From: an uncultured Prevotellaceae bacterium
Lineage (GTDB): Bacteria > Bacteroidota > Bacteroidia > Bacteroidales > Bacteroidaceae
Direction: 5' to 3'
Assembly: GCA_947176535.1 (NCBI GenBank)
Contig: CAMWQU010000024.1
Location: 1-37,491, forward strand
DNA length: 37,491 bases
The first letter of the stretch is position 1, and each line of letters starts with the position of its first letter. A program made the translations under genes and the position numbers. Under the pieces are notes generated by a model that saw only the letters and a list, made by a program, of their open reading frames with translations, was not told the origin of the DNA and searched no databases. This document shows, piece by piece, positions 8,350 to 17,148 of this stretch.

Positions 8350-9411
8350 TTATAGCGAGAGGCCCACGAGCAGGCGCAGATACAGTTCGATGCCCTCCCG
8401 GATTTCAGGGATTCGGATAAATTCGTCCGCCGTGTGGCTGCGCCGGCTGTCGCCCGGGCCCATTTTCAGACTGGGGCACGAGAGCAGAGCCTGGTCGCTG
8501 AGCGTCGGACTGCCGAACGGAGTGCGGCCCAATTCCACGGCCCGCCGCACCAACGGATGCTCCCGGTCGATGCGGCTCGATGACAGCCGTGTGCTGCGCG
8601 GCGTCACCTCGCCCCTCACGTGCGCGCGTATCCTATTATATATGTCCTCGTTCGTGTGTAGCTCGTTGGTGCGCACGTCCACCACGAAATGGCACTTGTC
8701 GGGCACGACGTTGTGTTGCGTGCCGGCCTCAATGACGGTGACGGTCATTTTTGTGGGGCCCAGCAGCGGACTGACTTCCGGGAACTTGGTGGTGCGAATC
8801 CACTCGATGTCCTCCAAGGCATGGTAAATGGCGTTGTCCCCTTCGTTGCGGGCCGCGTGTCCGGCACGTCCGTGCTCCGTCACGTCGAGCACCATCAGCC
8901 CCTTTTCGGCAATGGCCGGTTGCATGCACGTGGGTTCACCCACCAAAGCTACGTCGATGGGCGGAAGCAGGGGTAGGGCACGCTCGATGCCGTTGCGGCC
9001 GCTCACCTCCTCTTCGGCCGAGGCCAGAAACACCAGATTGTAGTTCCGGGGCACCGAACGCAACTCGCAGAACACGGTCAGCAGGGCCACTAATGAGGCC
9101 CCGTCGTCGTTCGCCCCCAGTCCGTAGAGCGTGTCGCCCTCCAGGGTCGCCTTGTGTGGCTCGTGCTGCCATCCGCTGACGGGGCGCACCGTGTCGATGT
9201 GGGCGCAGAGCAGCAGTGTTTTCCTTTCCCCGTCGTAGTCCGGAGCCACGCACCACAGATTGTTGGCCTCGCGCTGCGGGCAGAGTCCCCGCTCCCTCAT
9301 GTATTGTTCCAGCAGGTCGGTCGCCTCCTGCTCCTCGCGGCTTATGCGCGGCGTTTCTATCAGTTGTTTCAGCAGTTCCACTGCCTCTTGGGTAAGTCGG
9401 TCGATGGGCAT
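8350..9411 (-). CDS. M20-family metallopeptidase, ArgE/DapE-like deacylase
   Basis: A 353-residue amidohydrolase using two zinc ions. Visible motifs are LLLCAHIDTVRPV (metal His and catalytic Asp), GLGANDDGASLVAL (bridging Asp), SAEEEVSGRNG (Glu base and ligand), GEPT and the late His in SRRSHTADEFI. I start at the ATG at 9411 because upstream frame extends only through a heptamer repeat and the promoter. Homologues in Bacteroides include the N-acetyl/succinyl-ornithine deacetylase of arginine synthesis and DapE; no arginine or lysine genes lie here, so the substrate stays open. Confidence 0.85.
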   Translation of the reverse strand: MPIDRLTQEAVELLKQLIETPRISREEQEATDLLEQYMRERGLCPQREANNLWCVAPDYDGERKTLLLCAHIDTVRPVSGWQHEPHKATLEGDTLYGLGANDDGASLVALLTVFCELRSVPRNYNLVFLASAEEEVSGRNGIERALPLLPPIDVALVGEPTCMQPAIAEKGLMVLDVTEHGRAGHAARNEGDNAIYHALEDIEWIRTTKFPEVSPLLGPTKMTVTVIEAGTQHNVVPDKCHFVVDVRTNELHTNEDIYNRIRAHVRGEVTPRSTRLSSSRIDREHPLVRRAVELGRTPFGSPTLSDQALLSCPSLKMGPGDSRRSHTADEFIRIPEIREGIELYLRLLVGLSL

Positions 9412-9417
9412 TCTTTT

Positions 9418-9452
9418 GGGATTAGGGATTAGAGAATAGGGATTAGGGGTTA
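9418..9452. repeat. Five tandem heptamers (GGGATTA) forming the M20 gene leader
   Basis: Bases 9418-9452 are exactly five 7-bp units, GGGATTA, GGGATTA, GAGAATA, GGGATTA, GGGGTTA. The + strand has four G-runs of three or more, enough for a G-quadruplex; the minus-strand transcript is correspondingly C-rich. With the promoter -7 element at 9459-9466, this array makes up nearly the whole 5' leader of the M20 gene. Confidence 0.75.
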
Positions 9453-9458
9453 TGCCTG

Positions 9459-9466
9459 CAAAGATA
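9459..9466 (-). promoter_or_regulatory. -7 element for the M20 peptidase gene
   Basis: The minus strand reads TATCTTTG, matching TAnnTTTG. The start would fall near 9452-9455, giving a leader of about 42 bases. No good -33 TTG is seen. Confidence 0.5.
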
Positions 9467-9496
9467 AATAAAATAGGTAAATATTGCATCTTTTTC

Positions 9497-9527
9497 TTGG
9501 TTCTTTTGCGCTTATGTGTTATATTTG
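9497..9527 (+). promoter_or_regulatory. Promoter of the acyl-CoA synthetase gene
   Basis: TTG at 9497-9499 and TATATTTG at 9520-9527, separated by 20 bp, lie 25 bases before the ATG at 9553. Confidence 0.65.
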
Positions 9528-9552
9528 CATACACAATTAAATTAGGGATATT

Positions 9553-11361
9553 ATGCTTAACGAAACTCCCCTCAGTCGCCTGATTCATTCTCAGGCAAAG
9601 CGATATGGCAAACGTACGGCCTTGATGTATCGTGACTATGATCTCGGCCGTTGGTGCGAATACTCGTGGGACGAATTTTCGCATCGTGTGCGTCTCGTCA
9701 GCAATGCGTTGCTCAGTCTGGGGGTAGACGTTCAGGAAAACATAGCCACGTTCTCGCAGAACATGCCCGAATGTCTGTTCGTGGATTTCGGCGCCTACGG
9801 CATACGGGCCGTGACGATTCCTTTCTATGCCACGAGTAGCGAGGCGCAGGTGAAGTACATCGTTTCCGATGCCAACATCCGCTACATCTTCGTGGGAGAG
9901 CAGTACCAGTATGATATCGCCGTGCGTGTGATGCAAATCGGGCCGCAGGTGAAGAAACTGATTATCTTCGACCCGAAAGTGAAGAAGAACCCGCAGGACC
10001 GGACGAGCATCTACTTCGATGAGTTCCTGGCTTTGGGCGAGGGCTTCCCCTATGACGCGGAGGTGGAGCTACGCTCCTCGGAACTACAACCCGATGAGCT
10101 TGCCAATATCCTGTACACCAGTGGAACGACCGGTTTGTCGAAGGGCGTGATGCAGACCCACCGTCAGTATTCCGCAGCCTTCCGTGCCCATGTTCCGGCA
10201 CTGCCGCTGTCCGACAAAGATGTCATTCTCGACTTCCTGCCTTTCACCCATATCTTCGAACGGGCGTGGAGTTATCTCTGCATCAGCTACGGATGTACGT
10301 TGGCCGTGAATCAGCGGCCGCAGGATATTTTGCAGTCCATGCTGGAGGTGCATCCCACGTGTATGTCGGCCGTTCCCCGCTTCTGGGAGAAAGTGTATGC
10401 CGGCGTGCTGGAGAAGATAAATTCGAGCAACGCCGTGCAGCGCACCCTCATGCTCGACGCCCTTCGCGTGGGCAAGGAGTATAACGTTAAGTACCGCATG
10501 CGCGGACTGGTGCCGCCCATCGGACTGAAGATGAAATACAAGTTCTACGAGAAGACCATCATTGCTCTGTTGCTGAAAAACCTCGGTCTGGAGCGTCAGA
10601 ACTTCTTCCCCACGGCCGGTGCCACGGTTCCGGTGGAGGTGGAAGAATTTGTACACGCCTGCGGCATAGGTATGTTGGTGGGCTACGGACTGACGGAATC
10701 GACAGCGACTGTGTCGTGCGACCGTTGGAACCGGCCCATCACACTGGGCTCGGTGGGGCGTGTGCTCGACTGCGTGGAAGTGAAGATTGGCGAAAACAAT
10801 GAAATTCTGCTCAAGGGCGACACCATCACCCGCGGATATTACCGCAAGGCCGAGGTGACAGCCAATGCCATTGATGCCGAGGGATGGTTCCATACGGGCG
10901 ATGCCGGTTATATGAAGGATGGCGAACTCTTCCTGACCGACCGCATCAAAGACCTCTTCAAGACGAGCAACGGCAAGTACATCGCTCCGCAGATGATAGA
11001 GACCAAACTTGTCGTAGACCGTTATATCGACCAAATTGTCATCATTGCCGATCAGCACAAGTTCGTCTCGGCGCTTGTCATTCCCAATTATGACTTGCTT
11101 GAGGACTGGGCCAAGAAGAATCATGTGGCCTTCGGAAGTCGTGCTGAACTCTGTTGCAATCCTGAGGTAGTGCAACTGGTGATGGAGCGTATTGAGACGC
11201 TGCAACAGGAGTTTGCTCACTACGAACAAGTGAAGCGCATCACGCTGCTGCCCGAACCGTTCAGCATGGAGCATGGCGAACTGACCAATACGCTGAAAGT
11301 GAAGCGCCCCGTAGTTTATCAGAACTATAAGGCGGAAATTGATAAAATGTATGAGGAATAG
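9553..11361 (+). CDS. fadD: Long-chain acyl-CoA synthetase (AMP-binding)
   Basis: A 602-residue adenylate-forming enzyme that activates fatty acids to acyl-CoA through an acyl-AMP intermediate. The ATP-binding loop YTSGTTGLSKG lies at about residues 188-198; GYGLTES, GWFHTGDAGY and DRIKDLFKTSNGKYIAPQ complete the A-domain signatures, and the C-terminal region follows. Length is normal for the Bacteroidota long-chain group. It is probably peripheral at the membrane and serves uptake or recycling of fatty acids for lipids. prfB follows after 39 bases. The gene symbol is assigned by family; the exact chain-length preference is unknown. Confidence 0.9.
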   Translation: MLNETPLSRLIHSQAKRYGKRTALMYRDYDLGRWCEYSWDEFSHRVRLVSNALLSLGVDVQENIATFSQNMPECLFVDFGAYGIRAVTIPFYATSSEAQVKYIVSDANIRYIFVGEQYQYDIAVRVMQIGPQVKKLIIFDPKVKKNPQDRTSIYFDEFLALGEGFPYDAEVELRSSELQPDELANILYTSGTTGLSKGVMQTHRQYSAAFRAHVPALPLSDKDVILDFLPFTHIFERAWSYLCISYGCTLAVNQRPQDILQSMLEVHPTCMSAVPRFWEKVYAGVLEKINSSNAVQRTLMLDALRVGKEYNVKYRMRGLVPPIGLKMKYKFYEKTIIALLLKNLGLERQNFFPTAGATVPVEVEEFVHACGIGMLVGYGLTESTATVSCDRWNRPITLGSVGRVLDCVEVKIGENNEILLKGDTITRGYYRKAEVTANAIDAEGWFHTGDAGYMKDGELFLTDRIKDLFKTSNGKYIAPQMIETKLVVDRYIDQIVIIADQHKFVSALVIPNYDLLEDWAKKNHVAFGSRAELCCNPEVVQLVMERIETLQQEFAHYEQVKRITLLPEPFSMEHGELTNTLKVKRPVVYQNYKAEIDKMYEE

Positions 11362-11400
11362 GGAGTTCGGACTTCCCTGTTTCCTTAAAGAGCTTAGAGA

Positions 11401-12516
11401 ATGATCACAATAGAACAACTGAAAGAGGTGAAGGAGCGCGTGGAGCAACTTCACCACTACCTGAACATAGAGGCCAAGCAAGTTCAGTACGAGGAGGAAC
11501 AGTTGCGCACGCAGGCACCCGGATTTTGGGACGACCAGAAGCGGGCCGAGGCGCAGATGAAACTCGTGAAGGGTCTGGAGAAGTGGATTAAGAGCTATGC
11601 CGCCGTGAAATCGTCCTGCGACGAACTGGATTTGGCTTTCGAATACTACAAGGAAGAACTGGTGACCGAAGCGGAAGTGGACGAACTGTATCACCGCACC
11701 GCAGCGGCCATAGAAGACCTGGAACTGAAGAATATGCTCCGCCGTGAGGAGGACGTGATGGATGCCGTGCTCAAGATTAACGCCGGAGCCGGCGGTACCG
11801 AGGCGCAGGACTGGGCGCAGATGCTCATGCGTATGTATATGCGCTGGGCCGAGTCGAACGGTTACAAATGTGTGGTCAGCAATATGCTTGACGGTGATGA
11901 TGCCGGCATCAAGACGTGTACGCTGGAAATTACGGGTGAGTTTGCCTATGGCTATCTGAAGAGCGAGAACGGCGTGCACCGTTTGGTGCGTGTATCGCCC
12001 TATAATGCCCAGGGCAAGCGCATGACGTCGTTTGCCTCCGTCTTCGTCACTCCGTTGGTGGATGATAGTATCGAGGTGAACATCGAGCAGGCGCGCATTT
12101 CGTGGGATACGTTCCGCTCCAGTGGTGCCGGCGGTCAGAATGTGAATAAGGTGGAATCGGGTGTGCGTCTTCGCTACCAGTACAAAGACCCTTATACCGG
12201 TGAGGAGGAGGAAATCCTGATTGAAAACACCGAGACCCGCGACCAGCCCAAGAACAAAGAGAATGCCTTACGCCTGCTGCGCTCCATGCTTTATGACAAG
12301 GAACTGCAACACCGTATGCAGGAACAGGCCAAGGTGGAGGCCGGAAAAAAGAAGATAGAGTGGGGCAGTCAGATAAGGAGCTATGTATTTGATGACCGCC
12401 GTGTGAAAGACCATCGCACAAACTATCAGACCAGTGACGTGACGGGAGTGATGGATGGCAAGATAGACGCTTTCATCAAGGCCTATCTGATGGAATTTGG
12501 TGCGGAAGAGAACTGA
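11401..12516 (+). CDS. prfB: Peptide chain release factor 2, no programmed frameshift
   Basis: A 371-residue RF2 that reads UGA/UAA and triggers peptide release. The catalytic GGQ is at 244-246 (SSGAGGQNVNK). The stop-codon recognition tripeptide, SPF in E. coli RF2, reads SPY at 199-201, which I think is usual in Bacteroidota. The E. coli gene carries a +1 frameshift site (CTT TGA C) at the end of the YLD block. Here the same place (HHYLN, 11461-11466) reads CTG AAC and the frame is open from ATG to stop, so the classic autoregulation is absent. The acceptor residues GTEAQDWAQMLMRMYMRWAE confirm RF2 rather than RF1. Confidence 0.95.
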   Translation: MITIEQLKEVKERVEQLHHYLNIEAKQVQYEEEQLRTQAPGFWDDQKRAEAQMKLVKGLEKWIKSYAAVKSSCDELDLAFEYYKEELVTEAEVDELYHRTAAAIEDLELKNMLRREEDVMDAVLKINAGAGGTEAQDWAQMLMRMYMRWAESNGYKCVVSNMLDGDDAGIKTCTLEITGEFAYGYLKSENGVHRLVRVSPYNAQGKRMTSFASVFVTPLVDDSIEVNIEQARISWDTFRSSGAGGQNVNKVESGVRLRYQYKDPYTGEEEEILIENTETRDQPKNKENALRLLRSMLYDKELQHRMQEQAKVEAGKKKIEWGSQIRSYVFDDRRVKDHRTNYQTSDVTGVMDGKIDAFIKAYLMEFGAEEN

Positions 12517-12565
12517 AGATGAAGTGAGCCTCGTCTGTGACGCAGGTTGTTAGCTTTTTATGTAG

Positions 12566-13057
12566 ATGGCACAGGAGATAGAACGGAAATTCCTTGTCGT
12601 GAGCGAGGACTACAAGTCGCAGGCTTACGCTTGCAGTCACATCCGGCAGGGCTACATCGCCACTCGTCCCGGACGTACCGTGCGGATTCGGATGCGTGAC
12701 GAAAAGGCTTATCTGACTATCAAAGGGCCGGCCGGTAAGGACGGTCTTTCGCGGTATGAGTTTGAGACGGAGATTCCGACCGACGATGCGCGTGAATTGC
12801 TGTTATTGTGCGAACCCGGCATCATCGACAAGCATCGTTATTTAGTGAAAAGTCCCGATGGACTGCATACGTGGGAAGTGGATGACTTTCATGGCGACAA
12901 CGAGGGCTTGGTTGTGGCCGAAATCGAACTCCGGACAGAGACGGAGGCATTCGGGAAGCCCGCTTTCGTGGGGAAAGAAGTCACCGGCGACCGTCGTTAT
13001 TACAACGGTCACCTGAGGGCTAACCCTTATAAAATCTGGAAAGAACAGCAACAATAG
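12566..13057 (+). CDS. CYTH-domain protein (triphosphate tunnel family)
   Basis: A 163-residue protein with the CYTH hallmark ExExK (EIERK, residues 4-8) followed by beta strands rich in paired basic and acidic residues (RTVRIRMRDEKAYLTIKGP, GLSRYEFETEIP, VAEIELRTE) that line the metal-dependent triphosphate tunnel. Bacterial relatives hydrolyse inorganic tripolyphosphate or thiamine triphosphate; adenylate cyclase activity is rarer. It follows prfB after 49 bases. Its last 38 bases overlap the convergent VanZ-like gene. Confidence 0.88.
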   Translation: MAQEIERKFLVVSEDYKSQAYACSHIRQGYIATRPGRTVRIRMRDEKAYLTIKGPAGKDGLSRYEFETEIPTDDARELLLLCEPGIIDKHRYLVKSPDGLHTWEVDDFHGDNEGLVVAEIELRTETEAFGKPAFVGKEVTGDRRYYNGHLRANPYKIWKEQQQ

Positions 13058-13403
13058 CGGCTGCCGTCAGCGCGCCTATGCAGTTGGCGACAAAGTCGAG
13101 CCACTCGCCGCTTCGGCACGTGGTAAGATACTTTTGTGCCAGTTCCAACAAGCCGCCCAATATCGCAGGCAGCAGTACAACGCCTATTGCCAGTCGCTTG
13201 CGTGAGACCGTGTGGTGCTGGCGCAGATACTCCCATCCGATAACAGAACCTACCCCGCCGTACATGACAAAGTGTACCCATTTGTCCAGTAGACTGATGT
13301 TGGGAAGGTGGGGGACTTCGGGTATCGGAGCCAGAGAGAGAATGATGACGATGGCTATAACGGCATGACTCAGAGGGTATCTTTTGAGGTAGCTTGCTTT
13401 CAT
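13020..13403 (-). CDS. VanZ-like membrane protein
   Basis: A 127-residue protein with four predicted membrane helices (about 12-30, 45-62, 70-88 and 103-122) and the VanZ-family features DKWVHFVMYG in helix 2 and GGLLELAQKYLT... GEWLDFVANCIGALTAA in the later helices. VanZ itself gives low-level teicoplanin tolerance; most homologues, including those in Bacteroidota, have no known function. It overlaps the end of the CYTH gene by 38 bp in convergent orientation and shares its promoter region with the divergent symporter gene. Confidence 0.8.
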   Translation of the reverse strand: MKASYLKRYPLSHAVIAIVIILSLAPIPEVPHLPNISLLDKWVHFVMYGGVGSVIGWEYLRQHHTVSRKRLAIGVVLLPAILGGLLELAQKYLTTCRSGEWLDFVANCIGALTAAAIVAVLSRFYKG

Positions 13404-13418
13404 AATCTATAGTTTATG

Positions 13419-13449
13419 TTGCAAAAATACGAAAGTTTTTGTATTTTTG
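13419..13449 (+). promoter_or_regulatory. Symporter promoter, overlapped by the VanZ-gene promoter
   Basis: On the + strand TTG (13419-13421), 20 bp, TATTTTTG (13442-13449) drives the first symporter. On the minus strand TATTTTTG (13429-13422) drives the VanZ-like gene and lies inside the spacer of the first. Polymerase cannot occupy both at once. Confidence 0.6.
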
Positions 13450-13480
13450 CGACGTTTTTTGTAAGAATTGTAAGCAAACT

Positions 13481-14842
13481 ATGGAAAAAGTAACCGGCAG
13501 AGGCCGTTTTGCCACTCACTTGGGAGTGGTTCTTGCATCGGCGGGTTCTGCCGTGGGGTTGGGCAATATCTGGCGTTTCCCCACAGTGGTCGGCGACAAT
13601 GGCGGCGCGGCCTTTATTCTTGTCTATTTAGGTTTCGTGCTTTTCTTGGCCCTGCCTGTAATGGTATGTGAGTTCCTGATGGGACGCAGTTCGCGCTCCA
13701 ATACGGTGGGGGCATGGAAGAAACTCGCTCCGGGCTCTCCTCTTGTTGCCGTGGGGTATCTGGGCGTCCTGGCCGGTGTGCTGATATTGTCATTCTATTC
13801 GGTTATAGCCGGTTGGACACTGGACTATACCTATCTTTCGCTGACCTGTCGCCTGTCGGGCGAACAGAATTTCTCCGAGGTCTTCTCCTCTTTCGTTTCG
13901 AATCCCTGGAAACCTTTGGTCTTCCTCTCCCTTTTTCTTTTGCTCACCCACTGGATCGTGGTGCGCGGCGTGGAACGAGGCATAGAGAAGTATTCCAAAC
14001 TGATGATGCCCCTGTTGCTGCTGATTATTGTAGTCTTGGTTGTCTGCTCCGCGAATATGCCCGGAGCAGAGGAGGGACTGACTTTCTTGCTTCGACCGGA
14101 TTTCTCGAAAGTCACCCGGAGCGTGGTGCTGAACGCAATGGGGCAGGCTTTTTTCTCACTTAGTGTGGGTATCGGTTGCCTCACCACCTATTCTTCGTAT
14201 TTCAATCGAAGTACCCGGTTAGTTTCATCGGCTTTGAGCGTTTGTATGATAGATACCGTGGTGGCCGTGATGAGCGGTTTCATCATCTTTCCCGCCGTAT
14301 TCTCCGTGCAGGGTGTGAGTGTGGATGCCGGACCGGGTCTGGTGTTCATCACCCTGCCCTATGTCTTTAATATGACTTTCAGTGCAGTGCCTGTTTTGGG
14401 CTATATCTTCTCCGGTCTGTTCTACCTGTTGCTTGTTTTGGCGGCCCTGACGAGCAGTATCTCGATGCACGAGATTTCCACGGCTTTCCTTGCAGATACC
14501 TATCACATGAAACGTCGGCACGCTGCCTGCATCGTGACAGCCGTCTGTCTGGTGCTGGGCATTGCCTGTTCGCTGTCATTTGGGCCTTGGAAGGCATACA
14601 CGTTGTGCGGGATGGGCGTATTCGACTGGTTCGACTACTTATCGGCAAAACTGTGTATGCCTATTGGCGCACTGTTCATCAGCATCTTTGTGGGCTGGAT
14701 AATGCCTCAGCAGGAAGTCCGCGACCAACTTACCAACTGGGGAGCCCTGCCGGTACGGCTTTACAGCCTCTTCCGCTTTTTGGCCCGTTGGGTGGCACCG
14801 TTAGGAGTGGCGATAGTTTTCATCAACGAATTATTCGGCTAA
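13481..14842 (+). CDS. Neurotransmitter:sodium symporter (LeuT fold), copy 1
   Basis: A 453-residue sodium-coupled transporter of the NSS/SNF family. The diagnostic unwound-helix motif GSAVGLGNIWRFP lies at residues 22-34, and about 11-12 hydrophobic helices follow. The ATG at 13481 is chosen because the longer frame from 13439 would begin within the promoter. Bacterial relatives import amino acids such as leucine, tryptophan or tyrosine with sodium. A closely similar gene follows after one base (stop at 14842, ATG at 14844), so both are surely co-transcribed. Substrate cannot be read from the sequence. Confidence 0.93.
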   Translation: MEKVTGRGRFATHLGVVLASAGSAVGLGNIWRFPTVVGDNGGAAFILVYLGFVLFLALPVMVCEFLMGRSSRSNTVGAWKKLAPGSPLVAVGYLGVLAGVLILSFYSVIAGWTLDYTYLSLTCRLSGEQNFSEVFSSFVSNPWKPLVFLSLFLLLTHWIVVRGVERGIEKYSKLMMPLLLLIIVVLVVCSANMPGAEEGLTFLLRPDFSKVTRSVVLNAMGQAFFSLSVGIGCLTTYSSYFNRSTRLVSSALSVCMIDTVVAVMSGFIIFPAVFSVQGVSVDAGPGLVFITLPYVFNMTFSAVPVLGYIFSGLFYLLLVLAALTSSISMHEISTAFLADTYHMKRRHAACIVTAVCLVLGIACSLSFGPWKAYTLCGMGVFDWFDYLSAKLCMPIGALFISIFVGWIMPQQEVRDQLTNWGALPVRLYSLFRFLARWVAPLGVAIVFINELFG

Positions 14843-14843
14843 C

Positions 14844-16199
14844 ATGGAGCAGAGAGGAAATTTCACAAGTAAGATAGGCGTGGTGCTGGCGACGGTCGGT
14901 TCTGCTGTCGGTCTGGGCAACGTCTGGCGTTTCCCTACGGAGGTCGGGAACAACGGCGGAGCCGCATTTATTTTGATTTATTTAGCTTGTGTTCTGTTTA
15001 TCGGCGTGCCGGTGATGGTCAGTGAATTTGTCATCGGCCGTAGCACGCATGCCAACACGATTACCGCCTATCGTCGTCTAGCCCCCGGTACGTGGTGGCG
15101 CGTGGGCGGCATTCAGGGCGTGTTTGTTTCGTTCCTGATTTTCTGTTACTACATCGTGGTGGCGGGATGGACGCTCCACTATACGGTGGCTTCTTTCCTC
15201 AATCAACTCTCGGCAGATAAAGATTATACCGCCTATTTCCAAAACTTTGTCCGCAGCCCTTGGGAACCCGTTGTTTATGCCATATTGTTCATACTCATGG
15301 TGCATGTCATCATTGTGCGCGGCGTGGAACACGGTATCGAGAAATTCTCCAAACTGATGATGCCCCTGTTACTGCTCATCATCGGGGTGCTGATGGTCTG
15401 TTCGTTTTCGATGAGCGGTTTCTCCGAGGGTATTGCTTTTCTGCTTAATCCGGATTTCTCTAAGGTGACTGCTTCTGTCGTATTGAGTGCGGTGGGGCAG
15501 GCTTTCTACTCGCTGAGTCTGGCAATGGGATGCCTGTGCACCTATGCCTCCTATTTCAGTTCCGACACCAATCTGGTAAAGACGGCCTTGAGCGTCAGTC
15601 TTATAGATACCTGCGTGGCTGTGCTCTGCGGCTTCATCATCTTCCCTGCCGTCTTTTCGGTGCCCGGAGTGGAGGCAGATGCCGGGCCGGGTTTGGTATT
15701 CATTACGCTGCCCCACGTTTTCAACACTGCTTTTCATAATGTCCCCCTCATCGGCTACCTGTTCTCCCTGTTGTTTTATGTCCTACTGATGTTGGCGGCC
15801 CTGACGAGTGCCATCTCGCTGCACGAACCCATTACGGCCTACCTCCACGAGGAGTGGCACCTCTCCCGGAAACGTGCGGCGTGGATAGTCACGTCCGGCT
15901 GCATGCTGTTGGGCGTGGTCTGCTCGCTGTCCATGGGCGTATGGAATGACTTCCGCATCGGCGGCCTCTGCATGTTCGACCTATTCGACTTCGTGTCCGC
16001 TAAAATCATTCTCCCCTTGGGCGGCATACTTATCTGTTCCTTCGTAGGTTGGAAACTTAACCGTCAGTTGGTGTACGACGAGGTCACCAATCGCGGGTCG
16101 CTGCGTGTCCGCCTCTTTGGTGTCTATATCTTTCTGGTGCGCTGGGTGGCCCCTTTGGCCATCGCCGTCATTTTCTACAATGAATTGTTCCGCAAGTAA
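14844..16199 (+). CDS. Neurotransmitter:sodium symporter (LeuT fold), copy 2
   Basis: A 451-residue paralogue of the preceding symporter. It keeps GSAVGLGNVWRFP (residues 19-31) and long blocks such as GVEHGIEKFSKLMMPLLLLI that are almost the same in copy 1, implying a tandem duplication. The two differ most in the loop after the third helix and in the last helices. They could form two transporters with different substrates or act together. It is followed after 14 bases by the helix-hairpin-helix gene. Confidence 0.93.
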   Translation: MEQRGNFTSKIGVVLATVGSAVGLGNVWRFPTEVGNNGGAAFILIYLACVLFIGVPVMVSEFVIGRSTHANTITAYRRLAPGTWWRVGGIQGVFVSFLIFCYYIVVAGWTLHYTVASFLNQLSADKDYTAYFQNFVRSPWEPVVYAILFILMVHVIIVRGVEHGIEKFSKLMMPLLLLIIGVLMVCSFSMSGFSEGIAFLLNPDFSKVTASVVLSAVGQAFYSLSLAMGCLCTYASYFSSDTNLVKTALSVSLIDTCVAVLCGFIIFPAVFSVPGVEADAGPGLVFITLPHVFNTAFHNVPLIGYLFSLLFYVLLMLAALTSAISLHEPITAYLHEEWHLSRKRAAWIVTSGCMLLGVVCSLSMGVWNDFRIGGLCMFDLFDFVSAKIILPLGGILICSFVGWKLNRQLVYDEVTNRGSLRVRLFGVYIFLVRWVAPLAIAVIFYNELFRK

Positions 16200-16213
16200 A
16201 TCCGATAGTCAGG

Positions 16214-17131
16214 ATGGCCTATTTTGAGCCTACATCCGGCGAGCGCAGGGGCGTGGTCGTGTTGGGCGTGGCCCTATTGTTGGGATTCGCCATCCTTCTG
16301 TTTGTGCAGTTGAGTGCCCCGCAGGCTTCCGGAGATGCCGAAAAGCCCGGAGAAGCGGGGACGTCCCTTCGGAGTAAACGCTCCTCTCAGTTGTATTACG
16401 CCTGTCCCGAACGGAAGGTGGAAACTTTTGACTTCGACCCCAACGAAGCCGACTCCACGACGCTGTTCCGTTTGGGCTTTGCCCCTTTTCAGGTTCGCGG
16501 CATCTATCGCTACCGAAGCATGGGAGGCCGTTACCATGAGCCCGCAGATGTGCAGCGCATTCCCGGCATGACCAACGAACTTTGGGAGCGTCTGGCCGGC
16601 CACATCCGCATCCATCGCCGCTATCAGTATGTGACACCACCTCCGCGTTCCCGCGACCGCCTTGTGAGGAGCGATTCTCCGGTTGAGGCTGTCTCCCGGG
16701 CGAACCGCGATACGCTCCGTTTTCCGGAAAAGTTGAGGCCGGGGCAGACTGTGTCTCTGAACGAGGCCGACACCACGGCTCTAAAGAAAATTCCGGGCGT
16801 CGGTTCCTACTATGCCGCCCGTATCGTGCGCTACCGGGAGGCACTGGGTGGTTATGCCTCGGCCGAGCAACTGCTGGAAATCGAGGGCATCCCCGATGAC
16901 ATCGGACAATGGGTTAGCGTGGACACCGCGCACCTGCGGCGCATCGACGTCAATCACGCCACGAAGTCGCAGCTCGTCCGCCATCCCTATCTTCGTGTCT
17001 ATCGCGCCGGCGACATCTGGCAGTGGCGCCACAACTATGGCCCTCTCCGCTCGGCCGACGATTTGCGCCGGCTCCCCAACTTCACGGACGACGATGTTCA
17101 GCGCCTGCTGCCCTATCTTTTGTTTCGGTAA
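16214..17131 (+). CDS. Membrane-anchored helix-hairpin-helix protein (ComEA-like)
   Basis: A 305-residue protein with a short cytoplasmic tail, one membrane helix (about 12-32, GVVVLGVALLLGFAILLFVQL) and at least three HhH-type repeats: FDPNEADSTTLFRLGF (about 74-125), LNEADTTALKKIPGVGSYYAARIVRYRE (about 185-235) and IDVNHATKSQLVRHPYLR (to the end). This layout is typical of Bacteroidota ComEA-like proteins, which may bind DNA outside the inner membrane during uptake. No other competence genes are nearby. It ends 17 bases before a strong hairpin terminator. Confidence 0.85.
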   Translation: MAYFEPTSGERRGVVVLGVALLLGFAILLFVQLSAPQASGDAEKPGEAGTSLRSKRSSQLYYACPERKVETFDFDPNEADSTTLFRLGFAPFQVRGIYRYRSMGGRYHEPADVQRIPGMTNELWERLAGHIRIHRRYQYVTPPPRSRDRLVRSDSPVEAVSRANRDTLRFPEKLRPGQTVSLNEADTTALKKIPGVGSYYAARIVRYREALGGYASAEQLLEIEGIPDDIGQWVSVDTAHLRRIDVNHATKSQLVRHPYLRVYRAGDIWQWRHNYGPLRSADDLRRLPNFTDDDVQRLLPYLLFR

Positions 17132-17148
17132 TAAATAGCTTGTTTTTG

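Noticed and set aside
9412..9936. N-terminal extension of the M20 peptidase
   Set aside because: It would be translated from the heptamer repeat, the promoter and the divergent fadD gene; no homologous N-terminal domain is recognisable.
10084..11979. Minus-strand ORF of 631 codons
   Set aside because: Long only because of high GC and codon bias on the opposite strand; it covers fadD and prfB, which have strong motifs.
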